Of a DNA stretch of 64,000 bases, positions 13,701 through 28,700 are shown piece by piece. Numbering within the stretch: position 1 is the stretch's first letter; each line of letters starts with the position of its first letter. Under the pieces are notes generated by a model that saw only the letters and a program-made list of their open reading frames with translations, made no database searches and was not told the DNA's origin. The position numbers were made by a program, and so were the translations under genes. Source of the stretch: Diorhabda sublineata (lineage: Eukaryota > Arthropoda > Insecta > Coleoptera > Chrysomelidae); the NCBI RefSeq assembly GCF_026230105.1, contig NC_079474.1, positions 38,640,294-38,704,293 on the forward strand, written 5' to 3'.

Positions 13701-16700
13701 ACTACTCTCCTAGATTAGTTATTCTAATTTCTGAAGTGCGACAGCTGAAAGCCATGGGATATCACGTTCCTAGTGTTATAGTGGAAACAAGTGAACACGC
13801 TAAGAGATTTATGAGATTCGCTAGGGTTTTAGAACAGGTGAATATTGGATTGAATTACAATTATACAGTGATATTATACTTTAGTGAAATATGAATTTTC
13901 TCATCTTATCTCACTAATCAATTAAGCGAAACCCTAATAAAAATTATATTATAGCAAATTACTGATGGTTTTAATCGAGCTAGTATTGGGTTTTTAGTAT
14001 TTCAATTTCATAGCTAAATGAAATTTCGAAATTTTGGTTGTAATCAGTTTTATACTTTGACAGGAATAACTGTCTTAAAAAAAGTTTTGTTCCCTTCAGG
14101 TCAGTTCTCGGTTTATAACAAAATACTCAATCACACACATACATACAAAAAAACTAGATCTAAAAATCAGATCCTTGTCATCGGTCAACCCACTGAGAGA
14201 AGAGATAGGATCACTTGGATTAGAGCCATCTCTTGCCGAAGAAGGCTAAAAAGGTTCCAATCGAATATGCGAAACACACATAAACTTTATGGTGATCAAA
14301 CAACCGTAGCGAAAAGCGACTAAAGCTAAACCTTAACGAAGCGAGGAGGATTCCAGAGTAATAGAGGATGATAAAGGAATGGAAACTCAACGCATTTTAA
14401 TTTCTTGATAAATTTTATAGGAAAAAATTGACTTGCGACATCGACTAGAAGGTTTCTAGTGAATTATACTATTCCATAATGAGGTTTTTTGGAAAAATAC
14501 GGTTAATTATTTTATTAAAATCGAGTTGGAAAGATAACCTTTTTATTAATCTTCTCCAAAGTACTAGTCTTGGCTAGCAATCAATATTGAAACCATTAGG
14601 CTTAATTTGAAATGGTCATTGATTGGTAATGTAGGATATTTTTTAATATTAAACGCATATGTCTGAATCTGTTGAGAATGGTAGATTTGGGCAAATGAAA
14701 AGAATTTTGACAACCGATAGGTCACGAAACAAAAGCTACGACTACTCACACAAACAAGAGACCCTTTTACCTATATTTCAGTTCACTCTTTTCGCACATG
14801 TTTTTGCTGAGTCTGCAAACACCTAATAGCCTGTTCGAATACCCCTTTCCTGCATACTTCTTTGTCTTTTAGATTGACTAACCTCCAATCGTTCCTCATC
14901 CGTAACCTATTCATTTCCACTTTACCACTGTTCAGAATTACTATTATGACGATGGACAAATTTTGAAGAGTGACAAGCTTTTTTCTTACTGCAGTTTCAG
15001 AACCATATTTCACGAATAGATACATTGAGCAAAGTGAGTTTACCTGTAGTCTTTGAAGACGATAACTTGGTTATCGAAACGTGCGTCAGGCAGTGTAATT
15101 ATGAGTGTTAGTGTAGTGGTAATGTGAACAGTGTGATTAGTATGAATAACACCAACGGTTCCTAAAATTCTAACTTAATGCATGTCTCAATACATACAGA
15201 TTATGATACATATTAGATAGATGCAGTGTGAGTAATTGTTGCTCTGAAAATTATGTATGAAACTTCGTAAATAAATTTAAAATTGCATTTCATCACCGAA
15301 TAAATTCAAAAACGATTATATCGATCCACAGCAATTGAAGTTGATCTCAATTTCTGTAACGCTACTTATCCAGCTATTGGTAAAATGAAATGATTTAACA
15401 TCTACGGTGTCTTGACTTTTTTGTTTTGAAACTAGGCGTACAAGTTATGTAACTCTTTCAGGCATTTATAAGATACTGTGTGGAATATTATTTTTCTGGC
15501 ATTTTTAGATAAAATCCTCATTGTTTCAATTTCATATTCATTGCTACAAAACAAAATATTTCTCTTCATTTGTGATCGTTTTATGTTTTATCATATACTC
15601 TACTCTCTTTGTTGGAATTCGATGTTATAATTATGAGAAGGTTCCTCTTGATCTATTTCAAATCTATTCAATTTATTCATTTTCAAAATCGTACTCAAAA
15701 TCTTAATATATGCGATACTTGGTTACTGGTGTCCGTTTCCAAAATAAAACTATTTGGTTTCTATAAGAAGTCTTATTTTGAGCAATAAACGGTTTATGGA
15801 TTATTTTTACAGCTCATTATATAACATTCAACCACATTCAACAAAAGTGGAACTATTATTTAACTCGTATTCAATAAGTTAAAAAAATAAATTCATCTGT
15901 TACTTTGATACCTCCTTTTTTGTAATGTGATGAAGAGATAGTACGAGTATCATTATTTTCAAATTTTATGAGTTAACAGATTGGAGCTCCATGTCCATTT
16001 ACTCAAATGAATTGATAATAATTGATTCTTCAGAAGGGATATAGTAATTTGAAATTATACTTTATATAAAAAATCCCTTCAAAATTGAAAATATAGGAAC
16101 TTGTTTTACGCTCAAATACTCCAAAGCTACGCCTATAACCTTCATATTCTGACATATTCCAAAAATTATATTTTAGTTAGCTTTATTGATATTTTCTATA
16201 GATTGCTAATTTCCATAATACAATTGGAGATCGCATGATACCGTCTCAAAAACCGATGATGCTTGCTAGTGCACTTGAGCTATCTAAACTTGTACAAGAA
16301 CAGGAAGTAGTATCCTGGGGACAAGAGAAGGCTGTAGAAAAGTATGTCGAGTTACTAAAAACTGCCGTTGAAAAACTTTCCAAAGAAAATAATTTTCTGA
16401 CCACGTATCATTATCAAATATCAGAAAAAGTGAGTAGATGAAAATAACTTCTTGTATTATTTAATTTCTGACCTTAGCTATCATCTTCCAGTAGATATAA
16501 TTATTATCGCTAAATTGATGTCTGTATTTTTTTACATATGAATCGAAGCATAAGATACAGAGTGATCCGGAACTTGATGCAGAAAAATTCGGTAGTGAGA
16601 AAATAGTGAGAAAAAATAGTAAGAAAATAATGCTGTGACAAAAAATTCTCATATGACCTCTCGTTTCTGAATTATAGGTAACTAAAGCTGCGAAATCGGA

Positions 16701-19700
16701 ATTTATATTTAAGTATATTTTCTAGATTATATATTTATTTCTAAATTATACATTATGAAAATCATATGAAATTAATTTTATTAATCATTCATAATTTTCA
16801 ATAAATCTTTATAAATTTAAATTTTTCCTAATGTAACACGTTCGACAGTGTGCATTCCAATTAGAAATTATTGATTGTGTTTTGACATCTCTTGTAAATA
16901 TTTTCAATAAATTACAATTTATGATAATTTTTTTCAGAATGTTTCTTTATGGCGAACGGTTTCCTTAACATGTAGAAAGATCTAGAAATGTCTCCTAAAC
17001 CATGAAATTAATCAAGCTAAATAAAAGTTACCTTTTCCTTGAAAAAATAGATGTAAAAATTTATTTTTGTTATCTTTAGATTGGATTGTACCCTAGTCAA
17101 CCATTGGGAATTAGCCGCCTTGGCCTTCTGATAAAAGTATAGAATTATTTATTTCTTAAAAATCACTACATAGACATACGTAATTATCCATTAAGAATTT
17201 TGATAAATTTTGATTTCGCAATTTAAAATGCCTATAACTCAGAAACGATAGGTAAAGAATCTAGTTCAACAATAAAAAAATTAAAAATAGAGTAGTTATG
17301 GTCATCGAGAATGGCAGAAAACGTGGAGAATGTGTTTACTGGTACCCAAACCTCCTAATATGGAAGCAAACAAGTGTTTTGCATGGATTATGCTTACAAT
17401 GCATTTTCCATTAAGAATTAAGACAACACCTGCAATTAATTCAGTTGTATTGTAATAGTAGATTAATAAGCGAAATACGCAAAAATGTCACTATTATGAT
17501 GCAGTGTAATTAACGAAAAGCCTCTTCATTTACCAGTGACTAGGATGAAGAGGAAGTGAGATTGCAATAAATTCATTATGTGGAACAATTTTGTATGGAA
17601 TGTGAAATGTGGAACTTTTCTAGTTATAACCAAGTAATAAGGATGCATCAGAACGGGGCAACCTCAATACATCTTTAGCAAACTGCCAAATTGATCTGCA
17701 GAAGAGATGACATTATTACTTTACGTTCTTTAGATAGATATAGAGTTCATATAGTAAATTGGTATCTAAGTAATTTTTTAATTTAAAACCAAATATCATG
17801 TAGTAAAATGATTGTTGTATTCATTCATTGAATCATTTCGCAGATTAACGGACTGTTAGAAATCGATCTCATAAGAGACTATAACAAATGGAAAGAAACA
17901 ACGAAATACATCAGAAACGTGATGGCACAAGTTGAAGATAAAGGTTTCCGTAATATGCACAGCTGGAAAAAAGATTTAGATAAACAGTTAAGTCAAGTTC
18001 TGGAGAAACAGTATTTAGAAAGTTTGGATACGCTACATATATATCTCCCTGAGATTAATGCTGATTTGGTATATAGAAATTCGGTTCTAGAATATCTTCC
18101 TACTGAAGATAATTTGAGGAGAATATATGATCAACAGTTGAAACGATTCTTAGATATTCCTAAAAATTTTCGTACCATATCTGAAGATTCGAACAACGCT
18201 CTTTTTGAAGAGATAATACTAAGGTTGATTCATCTTGTTATTATCAGGAAGAAATGTTGATTAAATTCCGTTTCAGAAATGAATCTGCTCTTGATAATGT
18301 TTCGAAACGAACTGATGAATTATTTCAACAATTGAAAGCTGTATTGACACATTGGCAATCTTGGTTACAACTGGAGACCCTAGACTTAAGTAAATTGGTA
18401 ACGTGGCAACATTGGGATCTACATTTTAGAGCGTCGAAGACTTTTGGACAAGAAATTGCTAAGTTGCCTAGGTAATATACTCTATTCGATAAATTGTACA
18501 AGATACTGGGTATTATTATTTTTGAAAATACACATCAGTTTATAAAATTGTGCCTTGAAGTTGAGTAAGTTCAAATAAGTTCAAGTCTCATTTATCATAT
18601 TTTTCTGTTTTAGTACCGAAGAGCGCGTTGGATGTTTTGTTATAGGTTTGTCAAGACTAAGATCTGATTTAGAATCACACAATAGAAGCTATTGGGATCA
18701 ATTAGTTCATTCTCTAAAAGATTCTATAGCACAAGATGTTGTTAAACTACAGAATTACGTTGATCACTCCACAACAAATCTCACTAAACAGCCTGTAACT
18801 ATTGACGAAGTTGGGGAATCTGGAGTTATTCATTCCAATATTATGAAGGAGAAACCAGAGGTAACTGGAACTTGTCCAAATTATGATTTTTTGTTTATAA
18901 AAAACACAAATAAAGAAAACAAAATATTAAACCGAACAATGGAATGTAACAACATGCCAATTATTGAAAAATGAGTCTTGTTCCTAACTAAATAAACAGT
19001 ATATATCATAAAATAACTGCTAGCTTTAATTGTTATTATTTTTTTAAACACTCTACGTTTTCCAGGCTCGTAAATTCCATTAATTCTTTGGAATACACCT
19101 CTCAATAGTATAGACAACTATAAGAATCGCTTTTGAATCACAGTTATTCGATACTATAGATTAGAGCGTAAAACAATCAACTACTTTTTATATTTATTGG
19201 AATTATTTAGACACATTAACGTCATATAATTCCATTTCCTTCAATAATATCCTACAATTGTCTAGCGGTATTAAAACGTCGAATGTGATGGAGAAGCTTT
19301 CAATGAAAAAAAGTGACGGGGGAAAATTACTTAAATTATCTTCTAATATATGATTTTTGGTTCTAGAAGTTTTTCTATATATCTTATAGCATAAAACCTC
19401 AAAAGATTGTTCTGATATTAGATACAATATATAATTGAAATGAAAATTAGCAGTGGGTTCATCAAATTTTCATTCATAGGAGTATTTTAGTGCATAGTAT
19501 GATTTTAGATGGAAGAATTATTCAACGAAATGTCGAAGAAATCTCAGATTTTATCAAGCTGGTCTCGAGAGCAGGTGGGAGCTGTTAATAGACTCAAAGG
19601 TGCATGGGATCGTTTACAAAATTTATTGACCAATTATCAGCATATTATGGAAAAACAGGTGATTCTTTTCATTCCTCATTCAAAAACAATGGAAATAGAA

Positions 19701-22700
19701 TGTGTAATTAAAAATAAATTCAAATATAATTTATTTTCAAATGTTAGGACGCTTCGATTACTATTTCTAATCGCGATTTTTATCACACCTTATTTCACTT
19801 GCTCTGTTAGTTTGTCTATTTAGATCTACATATTGGCTTGAAATTTCGGCATATTTTCTTGCTCTGATCCAATAAAAAAATTGGGGAAATATAAAATAAT
19901 ATCGCGTGATTTGATTAACGTAATTAAACAGTTACGAACAAGTCCACGTCATGGGCCGTGAAGCCGGTCCTGTCCTATAATACGAATTCTTGAAATCCAT
20001 ACATAAATTCAGGTTTTTTGGGCGTTGGTTATGTTCTTCTTTCATTGAACGTTGATATACATCATCATTTAACCACATAATATCACTAACGATCGATATT
20101 TTTAAACGTATTGGAAATCACAAAAAAGCAATTTTTGACCAATATTTCCCAAATACTTTTTAAAAATCTGATGGAGTTCTCAACTAATCATAATTCGAAA
20201 TATTTCTGATTATAATGTTATAAATTTTTCTGCATTTATTGTTGTGTGATGATAATTTGTTAATTATGATAATGTTTGTTTTCGTGTTTTGCATTATTCT
20301 AAAGAAAGCTTGCGTGCTTCCAGATGGAGACTATAAAAACCACATTAAAGATCGAGACCGAGAATTTAAATAAAGAAATAGAACGATTTACTGCGAAGTG
20401 GGAAGAAATAAGTCCACGACCACATTCTGGGCATTTAGTAAATAGTTCATTCAAAGATCTGAATAAACATTTCAATACTATCAAAGATAAACGCAAAGAG
20501 TGGTTGGAAATTCGAAAAAGGAGTGAAAAATTAGTGTAAGTTCCATTAGAAATTTGTACTATTCATCTAGATTATCATTTGACGCCTTATCTGAGCCTTG
20601 TCTGACAAGTTTCTCTTAGATAAGTGTTTTAAAAATTTTTTAATTGTACTTTTATTTGATTTTCTAATAATTTCCTAGAAATGTACTTGGTTCTCTTAAT
20701 TCAGGCTCAGACTCAGTTTACTATGAAATGTTGTTAAAGCAACTATACAAGTTGATTTAGCCTCTTAAATACCACCACTAGGTGTCAACAACAAATCAAT
20801 AATGTCTAAAGCATTTTGTTTTAATCAAGTTATCATCTTCAGAGACCTTAGGTAAAGTTTTTGCAGTAAATAGTGTGTTTAGTATTAATATCACCAACGG
20901 TTCTAGAAATTCAAACTTAATTTATTGTTTGGTAACAATTTCTTGCTCCATTATTTTCGGTTTTTTGATTATTTCGTGATCTTCCAGTGTTTTTAGTAGT
21001 TACTAGAATTCCTTTTCTCCTCCTTGATCCTTTCCAGTTCATTCGTATTCTATTCTATTAGAAGTATTGTTATTATAGAGAGGATTATCAAAAATTCAAT
21101 TTACCCCCTCAAGAGGTTTCTAGCTTAAAAGATATTGGAGAAACACTCGGTACAGAAGAAAAAACTTGGGCTGTATTCGAAGAATTTAATTCAGGTAATC
21201 TTCTTGGATTGTCTTATAATATAAATGCTAAGGCATAAGTATTTTGTTTGTAGAGTTTGAAGGGATAATTAATGAGCCGTGGATAGTATTTAGGAAGAAA
21301 ATTTACAAACTGGAAGATTTTCTGAAAAATTGGAGAGAAAAATTGACTCAACGAGAAGCAAGTGTTGTTACAACGAGGATTTTGCAGGAAATTCATAAAT
21401 ACGAGGTAGATCAAGCGATTATTTGATCTATAAATATTTCCTTTAAAATCATCTTCCAAATATGTTCGCATACGTAACTAATATGAATTTTATCAACTTC
21501 CGTATGTAATTTTGGAAAAAATTGTTGGATATTTCCATATTATTGAAATACCAATTTTTTCATTAACGCACTAACTTGCTATGTATATATACGTTATTAC
21601 ACATACACATAACACGTATTTTTGAAATTGAGTCAAGAGACGTATATGAATATTTGGCTATGATGAAGCTCATCAATTACCCGTAGAACCTGTTTCTTGT
21701 ATCATATATAGGGATCAACGAAAAAATAAATAAATAAAATGTATGTATCTTGGCAAAACCACTGAGAAAACTCTACAAGAATTTATACTAAATACCTATT
21801 TTCAGATTGACCTCACTTTATCCGTATCAAAAATCTATTTTCTCAACTATACAACTTTAAAATTTTATTCAACGAACATATTTAGAATGAATAGTACTCA
21901 TAGACAACAATCCACTCATTTTGCCAAGCTGAGTATCGTTAAATCATTATACAGTAGCTATAAAGCTGACCTTAATCATGTTTTTTCGATTTTAGAAATA
22001 ATACTCAGAAAAGAGACAGATTGCTATTATTATTTGTCAATGAAAACTACTTCTTATCTTCAAATCTTACTCACCTCTTAAGCACATATATCCGTCATAC
22101 TTTAGATCTACTATTGAATGATATTAAAGATCTAAACATTAATATGTAGATTCATTCACATTCTTGTGACTAATAAACTCGCTTTCCAACAATCTTCTTA
22201 CATATTATTATACACCTACACAAGCTCCAATTCTTTATAATGTTACTTTCCGGGCTGAATTTTTCTATGTGACATATGGTCTAGTATCATTTTTCTCCAG
22301 GGTTTTGGTAGGAAAATAAACTTCAACAACTCCTATCATGATATCGTTTATTGTTTATTCTTTAATGTCAAATCATTAACAAATTTTTCTAAAAATATAC
22401 ATTTCAATGTAATTTGAAGAAAATAATCATATGATTATGATTACTGAATAATGAACTAACTTTCTCACTTCTCGATTATACCCTCGAAAGGGTTAAAGTG
22501 TTAGACATTTATAAATAAATTTAGATATTGAACTTATTTTTTGTGAGCATGCCATAATAATAAAATAATAATTGAATAGTGAAATTTTAGCATATGTAGT
22601 AAATCCAACAACAAAACCGTTTGAATTACCATAGTAATTGTTTAATTTAAAGACAAGTCACCAAGCAATCTCCATTTTAATTTTATCGAGAACCCAAAAG

Positions 22701-25700
22701 ATAACCACGTCATTGATCTATTTTCATCAAATGTCTGAAATTAATACAAATCGTTTTCATAATGGGCAATTATTTCCAGTTTTTTCAAATTTACTTGATC
22801 AAATTTGATTCAGTCATTAACAATTGAGTGATTTGATGATATAAATATTATTTAGCAATCGAACGTAAGGAAGTCCGAAATGTAGCGAGGCGTATTTCAT
22901 GTGAATTATCATTCTGTTGTTCATTCTATTACAGATTGCAGCACCTTTCTTGAAGTATATAAAAGGAGAAGATTTTACAGAAAAACATTGGCTAGATGTT
23001 TTCAATTTGCTAGGAATGGAGCATAAGTTTTTAGAACAATTACTTCTCAAGGATTTCTTAGACGTTTGGGGGAAAATCCAAGAGCATTTGAGTGAAATAC
23101 AGGTTAGTTATTAGCTACAACTCAGTGCCTCACAACAAAATGATTAATATCCAGGTGGTAATCTCAGAATTGTCTGGGTATTAAACATTTCAATGCTTAT
23201 TGTTATCATATCTACTTCTTCTTGAAATCAATATTTTTTATTATTTCTGGTTGAATTCTCATATCAAGAAATTTTTAGACCATTTCGAAGAAAGCAGCAA
23301 GCGAAGTAATTATCAGACAAGCACTTGCTGAATTGGATCAATGGGATGTATATAGTAGGTTCGTCTTAATGGTACACAAAGATTCTCGAAATAGGGATGT
23401 ACCTTTGATAAAGGATTTCAAAGATATTCTAAATAAGGTATTTTCATGAATTCAAATTATAATGCTAGTACAACGAACTTAATTATTCACTGTATTATGA
23501 ATTGCGTATTTCATGATAGTATACGAAATTGCATGCTTTATTATAACAAAATGGTTATGCTACAAATTTGAACTACTGAATAGAAGTTTTATTAGCAGTA
23601 TTGAAATATCTAGAAATGTCCAATGCGTATTCATAATAATGTACGTACTGAGATAAATAACTATTGTCAGTTTATCCAAAATCGTAAGAAAACTTATGAT
23701 GCTAATTATATAAGTAAATAAAGTTCATATCTGAATAATAAAAAATTGTTTATGGGGTAAAGTGGAGCGCAATCCAACTTAGTAGACTGTTCTCTCGTAA
23801 TTGGTTCTACTTTTCAAAGTATTCGATACATCCAGTATTTTTCCATCTCTAACGATTAACAGTGATAAATTAAATTACAAATATGATCCAGGAATAGCAA
23901 AGGTTGAACTAAATTTTTCATATTTTTGTTATATTGATTAGGGTATAACACTGATTCCTCAATATGCTCGGATGACAATCTTATCTAGGAATAGAACCTA
24001 TTTGATAGACAATTATCCTTATACCTCATTCTCTCGACCAATTAAACCGATGATTATTACTTCTTTCTTAGTTAATAAAGCTTCGATCTCCCAGTACCTT
24101 ACCCTATTCCTTGTGTATACTTGTTTCATATATTTTCAAATATAAACACTTAACTGTTGTATTTTTAAAAATTGATAAACAAATCATATTTTTAGTATAT
24201 AGAATAGTGAATTCGTATTGAAGTATAACAATTTTCAAGTGAGCCAGTTTTCCAAAAAACAAAAACCAACTGTCGGACTTATCTTTGAATTGCATTTTTC
24301 ATAAATTTCCACATTTATAAGCATTTAGCATCACGAAACATAACAAAAACATTTGTTATCGACTTTGCAATGTTTTGTCATCAATCTGAAGCACCGTTTC
24401 AACTAAAAACAAGTTCTAAATTGTTTTTGAGGCAACGGTAGTATTAACACCCTGAGAGACTTATTAAATTACAACCAACTTTTGTATGCGTATTGAGGAT
24501 GTTCAGATCATAACAGAATCGTTCTAATCTGCTCTGGTCAAAAAGTTGTCCTGAATTTATAAACTTTGGTTGGTGTCCTCATTGAAAATAAAGAATTTTC
24601 ATTTATTGTCATTTTAGTCAGCTGCAAATATAAGTAGCTTATGTAAATTAAATATGACACTAGCAAATGCTCCATTTTTTTTAAATGATTCTTAGGCCAT
24701 TTGTGATTATTCAGAAAGGCAAGTACATTTGTGATTTGCAGATTGGGGATAATCAAAGCTTATTGCAATCATTGAAAAACTCAGCAGACTACGATTCCTC
24801 GGCTGAGAAAGTTACCATGTGGGAAAATAAATTCGGAGATCTGGATCATTATCTAACATCACTAGCTCAAATTCAAAGAAAGTATGTATGTCTAATCTGA
24901 AATAATATTATTATGTATAGAGAAAAGTGACTTTTGAATGGAAGAAAAGTGGAAACCAAAACCTAAGCATAAAATTATACGTTAGTATAGTTAGTAAGGT
25001 AATTTACAATTTCACATTTTAGATGGTTGTACCTTGAACCTATCTTTAGCAGTGGAACATTAGTACAGGAGAAAATACGATTTGAGAGGATTGATCGAGA
25101 TTTCCGTCACGTTTTAACGTTTATAGAGAAAGATCTTCGCGTAGCAGCTCTCTGTAGATATCCTAATTTGAGATCACTTTTGGAAACGACTTCAGACCAA
25201 CTTCTACGATGCCAAAATAGTTTAGACAAATTCCTAAAGGTAATATATCACAAATTTTTTGTCTTCTTATGTTAGTATTCCAATGCAACTCACGATGAAA
25301 TTCGTAATTACTACTTTTCATATATAACAATTATATTTTTCTCACTATCCATATAATTAGCATACCATTCCTTTTTTTATCACCAAAGATGATTTCAGGA
25401 ATGAATTTCAGGGACGGCATCAGTGACGTACCTAGACCTGCAGAGGTCTGGATGCAATGGAATCAAATGAAAAATAAGCTCTAAGTAACAAACTTTATAG
25501 AAACAATGGGTAATGAGATTTCCAAAACAAATTTAAGTCGTTTTTCCATTTTATTTCTATTCAATTTTAACTGCTAGGTTCCTGTAGAAAAGAAGTATAC
25601 GAATACCTGTCAATTGTGTTCCTTCCATCTTCGTTATCATAATTTACTTATAATTACCACCCAGAATTTTTTAAGAAGACTATTGATATTTGAGTCAGAA

Positions 25701-28700
25701 GATTTTAAAATCTTGAAAACTTTATTTCCTTTCTCATGAAACCATTAGTTTTTGTGCCTCAACACCAATGGTGTGAATCTCACACTATTGCTCATTCCAA
25801 TGTTGCTACATATCTTTGACTATCAACTAAATCCCCTTATTGTATGAACATAATTAGCATTTTTTGTATCACTCATTAATGAATCAAATAAGTATAAAGA
25901 TGTGGTTCAATTTAAAATTATTGTATACAGCCTCGTAATTTTATCAATAGAAACGGGACTTTAAATCGTTCGTGTAATTTCTTGGAAAGAGGACATGTCC
26001 ACCTCTCTAGAACTACCCTTGGTTATCATGCTCTTCCCTTTTGTACTGATCTTTGTTAGCTCCTGATAGAAAACAAATATTGATCAAATAAATACTGTTG
26101 CCTTCCGAAGCTCTAGGTAAATGTCCCGATGTTTCTATAAACATCATCCTAGAAAGTAAATGATTCCAACATGAAGACATGATTGTGTTTATCACTCCCA
26201 TAGATATTCAGTTGCAACATCACCTAATATAAATACAAAGGAAGTACATATAATGTAAATATTGAATGCTAGTCCCCTACTCTTTAATACACTTGAGTCA
26301 TGAGGACATAAGAATTTACCATGAAATATATGTCTATCGACTATTGTCAATTATTTTCATTTTATAATTTATTTCAGGAAAAACGTGATGCATTTCCAAG
26401 ATTCCTGTTTCTTAATGACGACGACTTATTGGAGGTAGTTGGACAGTCATCTAAGGAACAAGTTCTTCAAACTCATTTGAAAAAAATTTTTGTTGGTATT
26501 AATAATGTCAAATTATCCTCAGATGGGCAAGATATAATCGCAATGTGTTCACTTGAAGGTGAAAAAGTTCTTTTGTCTAATCCTGTTAACATTAATAAAC
26601 CCGTAGAGGTGATCTCTTTCATTCTGCGTAACATTAGGATAGTCTTTCTAGCATCCAACTTTTCAGATATGGTTGAATGAGTTGGTGAAAGAAATGCAGG
26701 TAACTCTCAAGGAATCTTTGGTGAACTGTCAAAAAGAAAAAGGTGCACCAGATCCGTTTATGTATCCATCACAAATTTTATGTTTATCCGATAGCATTAC
26801 TTTTACGGCTAAATGTGAGCAAGCTATTTCCAGTATGACGATTCCTACACTGTTAACAAAATATAAAGTAAGTATCAATATGTTGACGTATAGCTTTTCA
26901 ATATAGTTAGCTTTTGCAAGAAATTGATAATAAAAACTACATATTTTGGTTGATTATCCCATTGTGGTTCATACTAATCGAGTAACAAGGTGCAAAATCT
27001 AATCTTGATAATAGCTTGATATCTTTTCATTAAATGATTCAAAGAAATATTATTGTTCCTTCAGTGAGTAATTATCGAAACCATATATGTATATCCAGTT
27101 GACTAAAACGTCCACCATTCTAATTTACAAATTCCAACGTGTTTTTATTTCCCTAGTTGGTGATATCTAAATAAAGTTGTACTGCTGCTAGTGTAGAGAA
27201 ATTGTTTTTTCGTCGTTGTTGTTATTAACCATGTTATAAAAAGGTTTTAAAGCAAAATATTGAATTGGAATGTTTCACACCCGGTCATGTATTTTATTTC
27301 GAATTTTTAGAATCAGTTAGAACACTATAGTTCTCTGGAGCTGCATCATTCACAAGAAAAAGGTACAGAAGGTGACAATGTTTTGGAATTGAAGTTGAAA
27401 GCGTTACTACTTGATACAATTCACCACATTACAGTCTTAGGGGAACTGATGGAAAACAATGTTACTAAAGTTTCTGAATGGACATGGCAGAAGCAATTGA
27501 GGTACTTGAAAACGTGTCAAAGTATTTCTAAGATCTTACTTTTAATGCTTTTTAAGGTACTACAATAATTCTGTGGGTGAAGTTACTGTCAAAATGGCCA
27601 ATTCAAGAATGGAGTATTCATATGAGTACCTTGGCAATGCTTCTAAGCTAGTTCAAACACAATTGACAGATAAATGTTTCTTGACTTTAACACAGGTAAT
27701 GATATCTTCCGGAGCATTTGCTTGATTTAATTTCAAATTCTCTAGGGTATCCATTTGGGCATGGGAGGAAATCCGTATGGTCCCGCTGGAACTGGGAAAA
27801 CGGAATCTGTAAAAGCACTTGGAGGTTTATTAGGAAGACAAGTCTTAGTTTTCAACTGCGATGAGGTATTAAAACTATCAATTACATAAATTCGCAATCA
27901 TGAAGGTGATTCTTCCATATTTGCAGATAGATCCTAACTGTCAATAGAAAACTATATAATGATTTAGTAGTAATAAAAATGATATTCTCATCCAACTATT
28001 CACCTTTCAGGGTATAGATGTAATAGCAATGGGTAGAATCTTAATCGGTTTGGTCAAAACTGGGGCATGGGGTTGTTTTGATGAATTTAATAGGCTTGAT
28101 GAAGCTACTCTGTCAGCTATCTCCATGCTGATTCACTCTATACAAGTTTCTATTAGATCCAGTAAGAGCACCGTCCAACTACTAGATCAAGAGGTAAGTA
28201 AGGGAATCAACAAATTTAGCATAAAGAAACATTTATAATTTTCTGATCGAATCCTCTTTAGCAATTTCATGATACAGTCATCTCCATCCTTTTTCATGAA
28301 TTTGTTGTTCATATACCGAATCTTAAATGTGGTTTATATAAGTGCAAGATTATCCATTTACCTATGTGAGAAAATCTTAAACTTAAACACGAAACTTAAT
28401 TCACATATTATGTTAAATGGTATTGGAAGCTTCTAGTGTTCTTAAGTCAAATGTATTCACATATTTGCTTTAAATTTTTAGCGCTTATGGGTACAGCTTT
28501 GTGCTTTGTATTTTTGTATCTCGTTCGTATAGATAGATGTGATTTAAATTATTCACAAAAAACTAGTTCCAAAGAGACTAGTCCCCATAGTTCATCAATT
28601 TCCTCTCCCTAGCAGACTTAGATTCCCACAGAACAGAAATAAATGGGTAATTCTATTATTCTAGCCTTTTGTTGTGTCTTGTTTTTTTCTATGAAAGCAT

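Noticed and set aside
14018..14323. 101-aa plus-strand open frame in intron 11
   Set aside because: Composition is plausible but there is no recognised domain, no splice context and no family match I could recall.
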